Counted from the stretch's first letter, positions 1-9,066 are shown. The stretch is 64,000 nucleotides of DNA from Hyphomicrobiales bacterium (GCA_900471485.1 UCEU01000030.1:62001-126000), one strand, 5' to 3'. Notes: generated from the sequence alone by a model not told the origin. Translations and numbers: made by a program.

Positions 1-471
1 CGCCGGCGCTGACTCGGCCACCGGGATGACGGTCGCTAGATAGGCTTTGATGGCGAGAATGTCATCGGTCGAAAGAAGTGCGTAGGAGGTATAGGGAAAT
101 GCGGGATAGAGATCCTCGCCGTGTTTTCCGACACCAGACCGCATAGCCCGCACGAACTCGGAGTCGCTCCAATTGCCAATACCAGCAGCGTTGTCTGGTG
201 TGATGTTTGGCGAGTAGATCGTTCCGAACGGCAACTTGAATGCCAAGCCACCCGCGAAAGGCTTGCCGCCCTTGGTCGTGTGACATGCTGCACAATCCGC
301 CGCGACGGTCAGGTACTCACCTCGAGCGATAAGTTCCTGGCCGGTCGGCTGTGCCTTGCTGGCCTCGACCTTTGGCAATCCATGAGGCCAGAAGAAGAAA
401 CAGGCCGCGCCTAAAAGGCCTACGACCGCGATGGTACAGATACCGATGATATATTTCCGCCAGCGTACCAT
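1..471 (-). CDS. Membrane-anchored cytochrome c, partial (C-terminus beyond left edge)
   Basis: The frame starts at ATG 471 and runs off the left edge without a stop, so only about 157 N-terminal residues are visible. Residues 7-27 form one hydrophobic helix (signal anchor). A heme-binding CAACH follows near residue 61, then a segment reading YSPNITPD and YPAFPYTSY. This is the pattern of the first domain of the multi-heme cytochrome c subunits that serve membrane alcohol, aldehyde or gluconate dehydrogenases, where the cytochrome passes electrons from the periplasmic enzyme to quinone or oxidase. Those proteins usually carry three CXXCH motifs; only one is inside the window. The dehydrogenase partner, if present, would lie outside, so the substrate cannot be named. 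Confidence 0.85.
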   Translation of the reverse strand, partial: MVRWRKYIIGICTIAVVGLLGAACFFFWPHGLPKVEASKAQPTGQELIARGEYLTVAADCAACHTTKGGKPFAGGLAFKLPFGTIYSPNITPDNAAGIGNWSDSEFVRAMRSGVGKHGEDLYPAFPYTSYALLSTDDILAIKAYLATVIPVAESAPA

Positions 472-1249
472 TGGGCAGCTTTCCTTCTCGATTCCGAATT
501 ACTCGACGCGTCGTCCGCGTAAGCGACATCTTCTTTGCGCGGATGAGGCCGACTGATGCCTGAGCCCCCGCACGCGTGACTTCCTAGAAGACCCGATTTG
601 AGAACGGCAGAATTGCACAATCCTGCACCCTCGGATTTGGGGCCGCAGCTGAGGTGCCAAGAAGGTGGCGATCCCTGCTCGGTCTGGGAGGGGGGCCAGG
701 AGCAGGGATCGCAAAGTCGCAGCCATGGCGGATGGTCTACGACTGGAAGGCGACGGAGACACCTTCGAGGAGAGGAGGTCGATGGTTGAGGAGGAGGTCG
801 ACCGTGTTTCCTCGCCTGGATGTATAAGGCCTCAAGTAAGGTATTAATTCTTGCAAGATTCGATTTTAGAAGAGATACTTTTTGTATCATCTCCTCCTAT
901 AGCGACACTAATACGGTTGAACGCCGACTTTGATTGTCGCTCCTCTTCCCGTTATCTCGAATGTAACATCTTCCTGGGATTAGCCACTTTCCAATTACGG
1001 CCGTAGTCCTGCCGCCCTCGCCCGTTGCGCCAACTTTTACATGCCCCAGGTTCGCAGCCGATCACTGCAACAGTGATGCAATTCGTCGGCCTTGCACTTG
1101 GGATTGATCGCCCGTTGCTATTGCGCACGAATTGGACAATCCGGTAGCGACGCTTCCGCTAAGATCAACGTCCACGAGCAACGCGGCTTTGCGGAGCTCA
1201 GTGCCCAATCCACTGGTGCTCATTGCGAGCTATGTTCTAGGAGAAAATT
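472..1249. other. Gene-free stretch with a short inverted repeat
   Basis: No convincing coding frame is seen in this 778-base stretch; the open frames on both strands have no recognisable domain and no good ribosome site. At 874-888 there is a GATAC-TTTTT-GTATC inverted repeat (5-base arms). Read leftwards it contains GATGATACAA, which is close to the ATNNTACAAT element found before other genes here, but it lies about 400 bases from the cytochrome start. Confidence 0.4.
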
Positions 1250-1492
1250 GTGAAGGTTACTTATCACGTAGGGCAACATGACGGTGGTTACGCCTATCGT
1301 CTGGACGACGTCTGGTCCGAACCGTTTGCGACCCATGATCGTGCCCTCAAAGCTGCCAAGGACGCGGCTCAGCGGCAGCACCTTGAAGGTCGCGACGCCG
1401 AAATCAGCTATCAGACCCCGGACGGCACCTGGCGGAGCGAACACGCTCTCGGCGGCGACAGGCCAGAGACTGCGGTAGTGGATGACGGCTGA
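1250..1492 (+). CDS. DUF2188-like small protein
   Basis: 80 residues from a GTG start at 1250, preceded by AGGAG six bases upstream. The N-terminus MKVTYHVGQHDGGYAYRL, the spaced Ala-rich helix around residues 31-42 and the ending SYQTPDGTWRSE fit the DUF2188 family: small soluble proteins of about 60-80 residues, common in rhizobia, with no known function. It stands alone, convergent with the GlcG-like gene and separated from it by a hairpin at 1510-1539. No membrane segment or signal peptide is present. The family assignment is by pattern only. Confidence 0.7.
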   Translation: MKVTYHVGQHDGGYAYRLDDVWSEPFATHDRALKAAKDAAQRQHLEGRDAEISYQTPDGTWRSEHALGGDRPETAVVDDG

Positions 1493-1509
1493 GCCGGCAT
1501 CTATAGAAA

Positions 1510-1539
1510 ACAGCCCGCCGAGTATGGTCGACGGGCTGT
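1510..1539. terminator. Hairpin between convergent genes
   Basis: ACAGCCCG and CGGGCTGT form an 8-bp stem with an inner CGA/TCG extension. It sits between the DUF2188 gene and the GlcG-like gene and probably terminates both. There is no clear T tract. Confidence 0.6.
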
Positions 1540-1588
1540 CGTAGACAGTTTCACTTTCAGGGCTTCGTTCGTATCGAGGACACCACGA

Positions 1589-2110
1589 TCACTCGGCGAA
1601 AGCAGCCACTCCAGCCTTGGCCACCGCCTCGTCCTGATCCTTGTTTCCGCCGCTCACGCCGACAGCGCCGACGACCTTGCCGTCGATCTTGAGCGGAATA
1701 CCGCCCTGCATGACCACGTAACCCGACGACAGCAGAGCCTGCCGACCGCCGTTCGCCGCGTTTTCCAAGTTGCCCGTGCTCTGCCAGAAGGCGGCTGCCG
1801 TCTCGGCTTTGCCTAGTGCGATCTTGGCGCTCGCCGGGAAGGCTCCGTCCATGCGTTCCGCGGCGATGACCGCGCCGGAGTTGTCGACGACAAATACGCT
1901 TGAGGGCGGTCCCTTCTGCGCTTCCGCGAGTGCGGCCGCAATGACCTTGTGCGCGGTGGCGGCATCGAGATCGGCCGTCGGCTTTGGCGATTGGGCGTGA
2001 GCCTGCGAGACGCAAGCCAAGGCGAGGCTCAACGATGCCGTAAGAACGGCTGCGATCAGGCATTGCTTCGGTAGCGCTGTCGAGTTGAGGTTGCCCAGGT
2101 GTTCTTTCAT
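1589..2110 (-). CDS. Exported GlcG/HbpS-like (DUF336) protein
   Basis: 173 residues from ATG 2110, which has TGGAG seven bases upstream; the frame is open further upstream to 2185 but without a better start. The N-terminus is a signal peptide (hydrophobic core IAAVLTASLSLALAC, ending in QAHAQ). The mature part carries the GlcG/HbpS fold signature: FVVDNSGAVIAAERMDG, then KIALGKAETAAAF, then GGIPLKIDGKVVGAVGVSGG near the C-terminus. Proteins of this family bind heme or small molecules; HbpS is an extracytoplasmic heme-binding redox sensor in Streptomyces and GlcG sits in glycolate operons. There is no operon partner here, so the ligand is unknown. Probably periplasmic. Confidence 0.8.
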   Translation of the reverse strand: MKEHLGNLNSTALPKQCLIAAVLTASLSLALACVSQAHAQSPKPTADLDAATAHKVIAAALAEAQKGPPSSVFVVDNSGAVIAAERMDGAFPASAKIALGKAETAAAFWQSTGNLENAANGGRQALLSSGYVVMQGGIPLKIDGKVVGAVGVSGGNKDQDEAVAKAGVAAFAE

Positions 2111-2265
2111 CGGAAACTCCATGTTGAATGCGAGGCGTCGAGCGCCAAGAAAGCGCCCCACCTTAGACTTCCCGTTGGGGGGCATTCTTGTAACTTCGGG
2201 TCACTCCTTGGTGAGGTTGTGCAAAAGCAAGGACAGGTCGTGCGGTGGTGCTTTCAAACGAGCGG

Positions 2266-4812
2266 CTACGCGCCCAGCGCCTCGATACGAGGCGAGCTTG
2301 CCACCTCCTCGGTCGACAGCGGGAGCACGATCTCAAAAATCGCGCCACCTCCGTCGTGGTTACGGGCGGTCAGCGAACCACCGTGCGCCTCCACGATCGT
2401 CTTGCAGATCGCGAGGCCTATGCCCATGCCTTCATTCTTCGTCGTGAAGAACGGGCTAAAGAGTTTCGCGAGGTTTTCCGGAGCTACGCCCGTACCCTGA
2501 TCGCGAACCTGCAGCCGAACCATATCCAGCTCCGCAGCGTGCAAAGAGATGCTCAGGTCACGCTGCTCGGCAGGTACGCTGCCCATCGCGTGCAGGCCAT
2601 TGGTGATCAAGTTAGCGATCACCTGCTGCATCTCGACGCGATCTGCCAACACCACCGGATCATCAATCGTGAAATCGGTCGTCACTTTGGTTGATGCGGA
2701 CATCAGTTCGCGGTCAAGTAGCCCGAGAACGTCTGTGACAATGCTCTTCAGATCAACACTCTCAAGCCTTCTTTTGGTGCCACGAACCTGCTCGCGGGTC
2801 CGCTGGATGATCTCGCTCGCCCGCATGCTGTGCTTGATGGCGCGCTCCGCCGCCGTCGAGGCGGCCTTGATGTCTGGCGGGTTCGCCTGAAGCCAGCGCA
2901 TGCAGGCCTGGGCGCTCATCACCACCGCGCCGATCGGCTGGTTTACTTCGTGGGCGATTGAAGCGGAAATCGCGCCGACGGTCGCGACACGGCCAACCCT
3001 CGCGAGTTCGCTTTGCGCCGCCATCAACGCTTCCTTGGCCTGCTCGCGCTGAGTCACATCGATCATCGCGCACGCGACACGGTCGAAGGCATCTTTGTCT
3101 TCCGGAAAAGCGATCACGAAGATGGCGATGATTTCGTTACCTGGGCTCCTGAGAAGCCGCGCTTCCATCTCAACCCGGTCGTCACCCGAGCACATACCGA
3201 GAATTATGGCCTCCACCAGTTCGCTTCGAGGCGGAAGGAAGCGGTCTATCGAGCCGAGGACCTCCTGCTGGTTCTTGCGATCGAGAAGGAGAACGGTGGC
3301 GTCGTTGACGTCTACGAACCTCACGAGCTTCGAGCATTGGTCGACGAACTCCGGCGTCGCGTCGAGATACGAGCGTAGCTTGGCCGGAGGATATTCGCGA
3401 ACCGCGTCCAACCGCTTCCACAGGAGAGACAGATCCACTTCGCACAACGAGACATGGTTCTGTGCGAAAATGGAACGGTATCTGGTCTCGCTTTGCGCGA
3501 GCGCCCCGAGCGCTTTGCGTCTGGCGCTGGCGTCGAACGCGATGAGGCTAAGGCCACCCGTGATCGCGAGGTAGAAGCCGACCGCCACCAATCCGCTGTA
3601 CTGGGCAAGGGCTTGGGACACCACGGGGGTCAGCGCTCCCCCGATGATGCCGCCAATATTGAATGCTACAGACGTGCCGGAATAGCGGACCCGGGTCGGG
3701 AAGAGGCCCGGCAACCATGCTCCGAGAGGCCCATTCACGAAGCCCATCACCCAGAGCGAGAAAGCCAGGTAGATAAAAATAACGGGCAGCGATCCACTTC
3801 CCAGCATAGGCGCGAGCACCACGCCAGAGATGATAGTGCCAACGCATCCAAAGATCAGAATGCGCTCGGGATCGATCCTGTCGGAAAGCCAGCTCGCCAC
3901 CACGATGCCAGCGGCCATAAAGAAGATTGCGCCAAGCTCGACCATCAGGAACGATGATCGCGTGTAGCCGAGTTCCGACGTTCCGTATCCGAGGGCGAAC
4001 GCCGTTACGACGTAGTAGAGCGAGAAGCAGGCGACGACGCCGAACGCCCCGGATATCACCTGGTCCATGTGCAGCCGGAATATGTCGAGCAAAGGTACGC
4101 GTGAGGGTTTCGTCTTAGCTATGGCTGCGTGGAAGTCCCGAGTTTCGACGAGGTTGAAGCGGATCCAGATTCCCATCCACACTAAGGGCGCGCTGAGGAG
4201 GAATGGAACCCGCCATCCCCAATCGGCGAATTGCTCGGCCGAGAGCGTCAGTGTAAGCACGAGGAACAGGCTATTGGCCAAAACGAACCCGATTGGTGCG
4301 CCGAGAGGGGCAAACATCGCGTAGCGCGCGCGCCAGCCTTTAGGAGCATTTTCGAGAGCAAGCAGTGCCGCCCCCGTCCATTCCCCGCCAAGGGCCAATC
4401 CTTGGCCAAACCTGAGAAGGCATAGGAGAGCCGGAGCGAGCCAGCCCGCGACCGCATAGGTGGGCAGTAGTCCGATTGCGGCCGTCGACGCTCCCATCAA
4501 TAGCAATGACGCGACCAAGGTCGCCTTGCGTCCGACCCTGTCACCGAAGTGACCGAAAACCGCCCCGCCGATCGGCCGGGCTATGAACGCGATCCCAAAG
4601 CTGGCGTACGCACCGATCAGCTCCATCGAGGACACTGTCGCCGGAAAGAAAAGGGGTCCAAACACCAGGCTGGCGGCGGTGGCGTAAATGTAGAAATCGT
4701 AGAATTCGACCGAGGTGCCGACCAGGCTCGACATCAGGATCCGAAACGTCATTCCGCTTGGTATCGGTTCGTAGTCGACGTAGGCGGTATCGGTCTGAGC
4801 TCTAGCGTTCAT
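2266..4812 (-). CDS. MFS transporter fused to PAS-histidine kinase
   Basis: 848 residues in one uninterrupted frame. Residues 20-430 are a 12-helix major facilitator of the metabolite:H+ symporter type, with the loop signature GHFGDRVGRK at 87-96. Residues 440-590 are PAS-like (RFVDVNDATVLLL). Residues 605-670 are a HisKA domain with phospho-acceptor H621 in SIAHEVNQP, the form seen in FixL-type kinases. Residues 690-832 are a HATPase_c domain with N734 in the N box, DQGTGV at 771-776 and GMGIGL at 795-800. All key residues of both modules are present. It faces a FixJ-like regulator across a 205-base gap, its likely partner. The natural inference is a sensor that uses a transporter body to read a carboxylate-like solute, like the unrelated SSS-type transporter-kinases CbrA and CrbS. 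The ligand is unknown. Confidence 0.92.
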   Translation of the reverse strand: MNARAQTDTAYVDYEPIPSGMTFRILMSSLVGTSVEFYDFYIYATAASLVFGPLFFPATVSSMELIGAYASFGIAFIARPIGGAVFGHFGDRVGRKATLVASLLLMGASTAAIGLLPTYAVAGWLAPALLCLLRFGQGLALGGEWTGAALLALENAPKGWRARYAMFAPLGAPIGFVLANSLFLVLTLTLSAEQFADWGWRVPFLLSAPLVWMGIWIRFNLVETRDFHAAIAKTKPSRVPLLDIFRLHMDQVISGAFGVVACFSLYYVVTAFALGYGTSELGYTRSSFLMVELGAIFFMAAGIVVASWLSDRIDPERILIFGCVGTIISGVVLAPMLGSGSLPVIFIYLAFSLWVMGFVNGPLGAWLPGLFPTRVRYSGTSVAFNIGGIIGGALTPVVSQALAQYSGLVAVGFYLAITGGLSLIAFDASARRKALGALAQSETRYRSIFAQNHVSLCEVDLSLLWKRLDAVREYPPAKLRSYLDATPEFVDQCSKLVRFVDVNDATVLLLDRKNQQEVLGSIDRFLPPRSELVEAIILGMCSGDDRVEMEARLLRSPGNEIIAIFVIAFPEDKDAFDRVACAMIDVTQREQAKEALMAAQSELARVGRVATVGAISASIAHEVNQPIGAVVMSAQACMRWLQANPPDIKAASTAAERAIKHSMRASEIIQRTREQVRGTKRRLESVDLKSIVTDVLGLLDRELMSASTKVTTDFTIDDPVVLADRVEMQQVIANLITNGLHAMGSVPAEQRDLSISLHAAELDMVRLQVRDQGTGVAPENLAKLFSPFFTTKNEGMGIGLAICKTIVEAHGGSLTARNHDGGGAIFEIVLPLSTEEVASSPRIEALGA

Positions 4813-4864
4813 TGACGTATATCCCGGGAATTCATGTAGATTTCGGCCCTCCCAGACCGAACAG

Positions 4865-4874
4865 ACACTACAAT
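4865..4874 (+). promoter_or_regulatory. TACAAT element, copy 1
   Basis: ACACTACAAT, pointing at the FixJ-like gene (start 144 bases downstream). A weaker copy of the shared ATNNTACAAT element. It lies in the divergent intergenic region with the transporter-kinase gene. Confidence 0.4.
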
Positions 4875-5017
4875 AACGGGCGGCTCTCAGAACCTATCCT
4901 TAGAGCTAGGTCGAGCTTTGCGCCCGCGCGTAGTAACTATCTGCGCAATCAAACGCCTTTTTCCGTCGCCGCGCCGACGGCGTGCGGCGGTCAACGAACG
5001 ATTTGAGGTCCTCGCCG

Positions 5018-5668
5018 ATGTCGGCTGCAGCAGGTAACCGGGCGCATGACGCCAACGCGGACACCCCGCTCGTCGTCGTCGTGGACGACGACGACGGAAT
5101 GCGCGACGGTCTAAGGGATGTTCTGAGTTCGGTCGGAATCGATTCGCTCGGGTTCTCGTCGACCGCGGAACTTCTCGCGGAGCCGTTGCCCGACCGCCCC
5201 GGCTGCCTCATCCTCGACGTCCGTCTACCAGGATTGAGCGGCCTCGACCTCCAGGCCAAGCTGAATGGCATGGGCAACAAGCTTCCGATCGTCTTCATGA
5301 CCGGGTACGCGGATGTCCCGATGAGCGTCCGCGCGATGAAAGCTGGAGCGACGGACTTTCTGTCCAAGCCTTTCAGGGATCAGGAGATGCTCGACGCTGT
5401 CTCCGTCGCGATAGAGCGCGATAGGGCTCGTCGCCTTGAGTTAAGCGCCGCCAACGAAGCGCTCAAGGCCGCCGCCTCCCTCACTCCGCGGGAACATGAA
5501 GTGATGGAAGCTGTCGTCAAAGGGCTGCTGAACAAGCAGATTGCTCATCTCCTCGACATTTCCGAGGTGACCGTGAAAATCCATCGCGGGAACGTAATGC
5601 GGAAGATGAACGTGGCGTCGCTCGCCGATCTGGTCCGGAAGGCCGGGGTTCTCAACTCTCTGACCTAA
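5018..5668 (+). CDS. FixJ-like response regulator (REC + LuxR HTH)
   Basis: 216 residues from ATG 5018 with GAGG nine bases upstream; the frame is open to a GTG at 4982. Residues 18-130 are a receiver with the acidic cluster VDDDDG, phospho-acceptor D67 in LILDVRLPG, T95 and K117. Residues 152-210 are a LuxR/FixJ helix-turn-helix (LTPREHEVMEAVVKG, then ISEVTVKIHRGNVMRKM). This is the NarL/FixJ class: phosphorylation releases the DNA-binding domain to activate transcription. It is transcribed divergently from the transporter-histidine kinase, whose HisKA is of the matching FixL type, so a cognate pair is likely. The target genes are unknown. Confidence 0.92.
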   Translation: MSAAAGNRAHDANADTPLVVVVDDDDGMRDGLRDVLSSVGIDSLGFSSTAELLAEPLPDRPGCLILDVRLPGLSGLDLQAKLNGMGNKLPIVFMTGYADVPMSVRAMKAGATDFLSKPFRDQEMLDAVSVAIERDRARRLELSAANEALKAAASLTPREHEVMEAVVKGLLNKQIAHLLDISEVTVKIHRGNVMRKMNVASLADLVRKAGVLNSLT

Positions 5669-5726
5669 GTCGGCCAAGGGGCATTGCCGTGGTACCCGCA
5701 AGGCTCGGGTGGCGAATGTCGGGATA

Positions 5727-5736
5727 CTCATACAAT
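5727..5736 (+). promoter_or_regulatory. TACAAT element, copy 2
   Basis: CTCATACAAT, 75 bases before the GTG of the single-domain receiver and pointing at it. It differs from the ATNNTACAAT consensus in the first two bases. Confidence 0.4.
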
Positions 5737-5810
5737 CGTATTATTACAAATTCTCGCCAGTCCATCTAACTAGATGTCTAAGCCCGTAAGTCGGGCAAAA
5801 GGAACATCAA

Positions 5811-6173
5811 GTGTCTGGTGACAAAAAATCAGTAGCCATCGTCGATGACGACGAAGCGCTCCTCGAGGCCACATCCGGCTTTCTCGAGTCAATGGGCTAT
5901 GACGCCCTCCCCTTTAGCTCTGGGCGTTCGTTTCTCGCCTATGACAACATCGAACTCGTCACGCTGCTGCTGACCGACATCAACATGCCTGAGATGACGG
6001 GGCTTGAGCTCTTGGACATCGTCAAGCAGCGCTGGCCGGACATGCCGATCATCATGATGACTGCGCTCAAGGACGAGGTCATCAGGAGACGAGCAATCGC
6101 GGGAGGGGCGCGCGAGCTTCTCCAAAAGCCGGTACTCGCCGACGATCTTATCCGGTGCATCGAAGAAGTCTGA
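5811..6173 (+). CDS. Single-domain response regulator (CheY-like)
   Basis: 120 residues, only a receiver: VDDDE at 11-15, phospho-acceptor D56 in LLTDINMPEMTG, T84 and K106 (LLQKPV). There is no output domain. The start is GTG 5811, preceded by AAAAGGAAC; a small GCCCG/CGGGC hairpin at 5782-5796 abuts the ribosome site and could modulate translation. It lies 142 bases after the FixJ-like gene, on the same strand, with its own TACAAT element. Stand-alone receivers beside FixL/FixJ systems often act as phosphate sinks or relay partners (for example FixL/FxkR-type systems); a role as second acceptor for the transporter-kinase is inference. Confidence 0.88.
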   Translation: MSGDKKSVAIVDDDEALLEATSGFLESMGYDALPFSSGRSFLAYDNIELVTLLLTDINMPEMTGLELLDIVKQRWPDMPIIMMTALKDEVIRRRAIAGGARELLQKPVLADDLIRCIEEV

Positions 6174-6366
6174 GCCACATGCCCGGTTGTGGGGCGTGAA
6201 TCGGCACCTAAATGCGCTCCACGGTATATGGCGTCGGCATCGAGTGATGCTCGGGTTACGGGCCATGCACCGTAATCCAGCGATATCGAGCTGCTTGAGC
6301 TCGGGCGCGACCATAAGCTCTTTAGTAATCGCTTCTTGTACAAATCGGTTTTCAGTAGTGGACGCT

Positions 6367-6399
6367 AAAAGGCCGACAGGTTTCGCCTGTCGGCCTTTT
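6367..6399. terminator. Strong symmetric terminator
   Basis: A perfect 14-bp stem, AAAAGGCCGACAGG against CCTGTCGGCCTTTT, with a TTTCG loop. The A and T ends make it usable on either strand. It probably ends the receiver transcript from the left, about 190 bases after its stop. Confidence 0.85.
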
Positions 6400-6452
6400 G
6401 CACGCTTATTGATGTCTTTGGTCTTATATCGAATTGAGGCGCATCTTGGTGA

Positions 6453-7178
6453 CGCCCGTCGAGATACCAATATCCTTCTGCTCATCCAAAACCACAGACT
6501 CAACGGAGAAAGCTCTGTGTGTTCCGTCGGTCAGAATGGCCCGCCACCACAGAACTGGTGCGCGAAACGCTGGCAGCGGTCTGCGATCGTGCGATCTCCA
6601 TGGCGCGAAAGCACCGCTGCGGCACCATCGTGCTGGAGAAGGGTTTGGGCAAGTTGCGGTCGAGCGGCAAGAGCCGATCATTCAACAGGCTCTTGAATTA
6701 CTGGGCAAGAACGGTGTTCGTGTAGATGCTGACGCGCCGGGCCCGCCTTGCCGGGATAGAAGTGCTTGAGGTCTGGGCGGGCTATAGCTCGACCATCGGA
6801 AGCCTCGCCTTCGATGCCCCCGACGCTTGCGCGTCGGCCACAGAGATAGCCAGACGCGGCATCGCCCGTCTGGCTGGAATTAAGGACGTCCTGCCGGCTC
6901 TCGAGGAAGGGTGCGTTTCCCGTCTATGGAAGAATGGGAAAGTGCCCGCCGAACTCGGCTCGTGGCAGGAGGTTCATCGGACAATCAAAGCGGCGAAGAT
7001 TGGCTACCGCCGCCCGCACCCCGACGTGCCGATCGGCGCTCGAGGTTCCGAAGTCCACGGAACGACAATGTTCTGTGGGCATGCGGTCGTCCGCCTTGGC
7101 AGGCGTCATCGACCCGGGCTTGTGTTCCGGCCGATCGTGACGTCGGCCAAGCCGGACGCAGCAATTCGGACTCTCTAG
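6453..7178 (+). pseudogene. TnpB-like (IS200/IS605 OrfB) remnant with in-frame amber
   Basis: One reading frame runs from 6453 to 7178, broken only by TAG at 6723-6725. Before the stop it reads ARKHRCGTIVLEKGLGKL, the RuvC-II glutamate region of TnpB-type nucleases; after it comes AGIEVLEVWAGYSSTIGSL followed by DACASATEIARRG, matching the 'PAYTS.iG' and RuvC-III 'D..AA..IARRG' region. The N-terminal half, with the first catalytic Asp, is missing, and a TGA at 6450 closes the frame upstream. The CAG-to-TAG change is the simplest explanation of the stop. This is judged a degraded RNA-guided nuclease-like gene; no flanking element ends or reRNA could be recognised. The identification is by motif pattern only. 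Confidence 0.6.
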
Positions 7179-7392
7179 TTACAACGTGGCCGTCTCAAGA
7201 GGGCGTTTCCACACGAAAATCCGAATAGCCGAATCCTCCTGGTTGCCTTCGCCTCAGCGGCCCGCGCTGTCGTAGGTCGCGTTCAAATGGCCACGCGAAA
7301 GGTGCTCGGCGACGACGGGGGGCAGGCTGTGGCGAGAGATCGCCATCCCGAGATCCCCCAGCTTGTCGATTTCGATTCCTGGATGTCGCAGA

Positions 7393-7944
7393 TCAATTGA
7401 AGCGTGCTTTGTTGCCTTCTTGGCGGGCTGCGGATGGGAAGCGCGCGCCGGACGTGCGCTGGGCGGCTTGGGAAGCACGACGCCATTGGTTCGGTGTGGA
7501 TCCAAAGACCTTCCGGAAGGTCTTGCAAAGGTGAGCCTGGTCGGCCATTCCACAATCGAGCGCGATCTCGCTCAGCGCGGCGTCGGTTTCGGCGATGAGT
7601 TCCTTTGCCAACTCCATGCGGCGGCGCAGAACATAGTTGTAGGGGCTTTCCTTGTACGCCGATTTGAAGACCCTGGAGAAATAGGTCTTGCTGAGCTTCG
7701 TCAGGGTTGCAAGCTCCTCTACCTTGATTGTTTCCGTAAGATGTTCCTCGATAAACTGCATGATCTTGCGACGCTGCCAGGGCAGCAGAAGGTCACGCTG
7801 GACGACGTCCGAGGAGAGGTCCGGAAGCGAGATCGGAACCTGCGCGGCGGCAGGAACAGCAGCAGACAGATCGATGTCCGAGACGATCGCCAGCGATGCT
7901 GCTTCGATGATCTTGAGGTTCTTGGCGGGGGCGTAGGCGTTCAT
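7393..7944 (-). CDS. AraC-family regulator (DNA-binding domain only)
   Basis: 183 residues from ATG 7944 with GGAGAG eight bases upstream; the frame continues to 8232 but that part has no family likeness. Residues 60-160 are a complete AraC/XylS double helix-turn-helix: LPWQRRKIMQFIEEHL, TLTKLSKTYFSRVFK, YNYVLRRRMELAKELI, then IALDCGMADQAHLCKTFRKVFG and TPNQWRR. There is no N-terminal cupin or ligand domain, only about 50 variable residues, so ligand sensing must be weak or elsewhere. The C-terminal 20 residues are Arg/Ala-rich and not conserved in the family. It is divergent from the MobA-like gene with a 303-base gap. Targets are unknown. Confidence 0.88.
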   Translation of the reverse strand: MNAYAPAKNLKIIEAASLAIVSDIDLSAAVPAAAQVPISLPDLSSDVVQRDLLLPWQRRKIMQFIEEHLTETIKVEELATLTKLSKTYFSRVFKSAYKESPYNYVLRRRMELAKELIAETDAALSEIALDCGMADQAHLCKTFRKVFGSTPNQWRRASQAAQRTSGARFPSAARQEGNKARFN

Positions 7945-8247
7945 CGGTGCTCTCCGTGATTTGAATTTCGATGAGCAGATGTTGCCTTCCTGGGGGTCCG
8001 AAATCTGTTCGGACGACCGTGTGTCGAGACCATACCTTCTGGTTATACGCAGCAGGCCAAAGAGTGACTTCAGCCTAGCAACCGTTGAGAATTTTGAAAT
8101 GGAGAGGTCTGTGGCGGGCCAGAACATCGAAGGCGCAGTGGCTCGCAAATGCACGGCCGACGCCGGCAACCGCCACCAGAATGTACAAGAAAAATCACTA
8201 GCGAAGGGATTACATGATCCTAAACAAGGCACAGGAACGGGAGCGAG
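7945..8247. promoter_or_regulatory. Divergent promoter region, araC-like / mobA-like
   Basis: A 303-base spacer between two divergent starts. At 8180-8189, GAATGTACAAG is a one-mismatch relative of the shared ATNNTACAAT element and points at the nucleotidyltransferase gene, 59 bases before its ATG. No other repeat stands out. Confidence 0.35.
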
Positions 8248-8847
8248 ATGCGGTCTAAAGTGGCGATAGCGATACTTGCCGCAGGACGTTCAACTCGTAT
8301 GGGCACGTTCAACAAGCTTCTGTCCGTAATCGGCGATGTTTCGTTGGTACGCTTGTCGGCCGCGCGAGCGGTAGCCTGCAAAAGAGGTCCGGTTATCGTC
8401 GTGACTGGCCACATGGCAGACGAAATCAGCGAGGAAGTCTCGGGGCTTCCCGTGACACTCGTTCACAATGACGAATACGCCTCAGGACTGTCGTCTTCCA
8501 TACGCCGAACGTTGCAGGCAGTGAACGAAGACTGCGCCGGCATACTAATTCACCTTGCAGATATGCCTCTGGTAAGGGAAAACCACTTTATTGAGTTGAT
8601 CGACGCCTTCGAACGACACAATGGCGAGTTCATTGTTCGTGCCACCGCATTCGGCGACCCGGGGAATCCGGTCGTGTTACCGAGATCGTTGTTCGCAGAC
8701 CTCTTGGAGCTCGAAGGCGATGCGGGGGCGCGTCGGCTCATTGCGAAGATCGGGATACCCGTGACGGAGGTGGAGATCGGGCGAGCGGCGTCATGTGACG
8801 TCGATACGCCCGCAGCACTGGAGGCTGCAGGCGGGCGGCTCCCCTAA
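8248..8847 (+). CDS. MobA/MocA-like nucleotidyltransferase
   Basis: 199 residues with the nucleotidyltransferase signature LAAGRSTRMG at residues 10-19 and the metal-binding LADMPLV near residue 104, followed by FGDPGNPVVLPR and a C-terminal CDVDTPAALE. This order is that of the MobA/MocA family, which transfers CMP or GMP to molybdopterin, or of related enzymes such as those of xanthine dehydrogenase maturation. The start ATG 8248 has GGGAGCG upstream. No molybdoenzyme is in the window, although the left-edge cytochrome c could serve one; the link is speculative. Confidence 0.85.
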   Translation: MRSKVAIAILAAGRSTRMGTFNKLLSVIGDVSLVRLSAARAVACKRGPVIVVTGHMADEISEEVSGLPVTLVHNDEYASGLSSSIRRTLQAVNEDCAGILIHLADMPLVRENHFIELIDAFERHNGEFIVRATAFGDPGNPVVLPRSLFADLLELEGDAGARRLIAKIGIPVTEVEIGRAASCDVDTPAALEAAGGRLP

Positions 8848-9066
8848 GATGAGGTGGCAAATGATCGACTTTCTCACTGACATTTGCGTTCAGGCCCCCG
8901 AGCCACGAAAGAGCACTTCGCCGCTGACATAGCGCCGTCGCGGCCTGACGAATACCATGCCGAGGAGGAGCCGAGCTACCCGATCCGGCACTCCTACAGG
9001 GTCCAATCGTGTAAGGTCGAAATCTCTCCGACTGGGAGACGGACTGCCTCGCAACAGTTAACCGAG

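Noticed and set aside
420..890. A 156-codon minus-strand frame overlapping the cytochrome c start
   Set aside because: It overlaps the real cytochrome start, has no domain, and its composition is that of a shadow frame.
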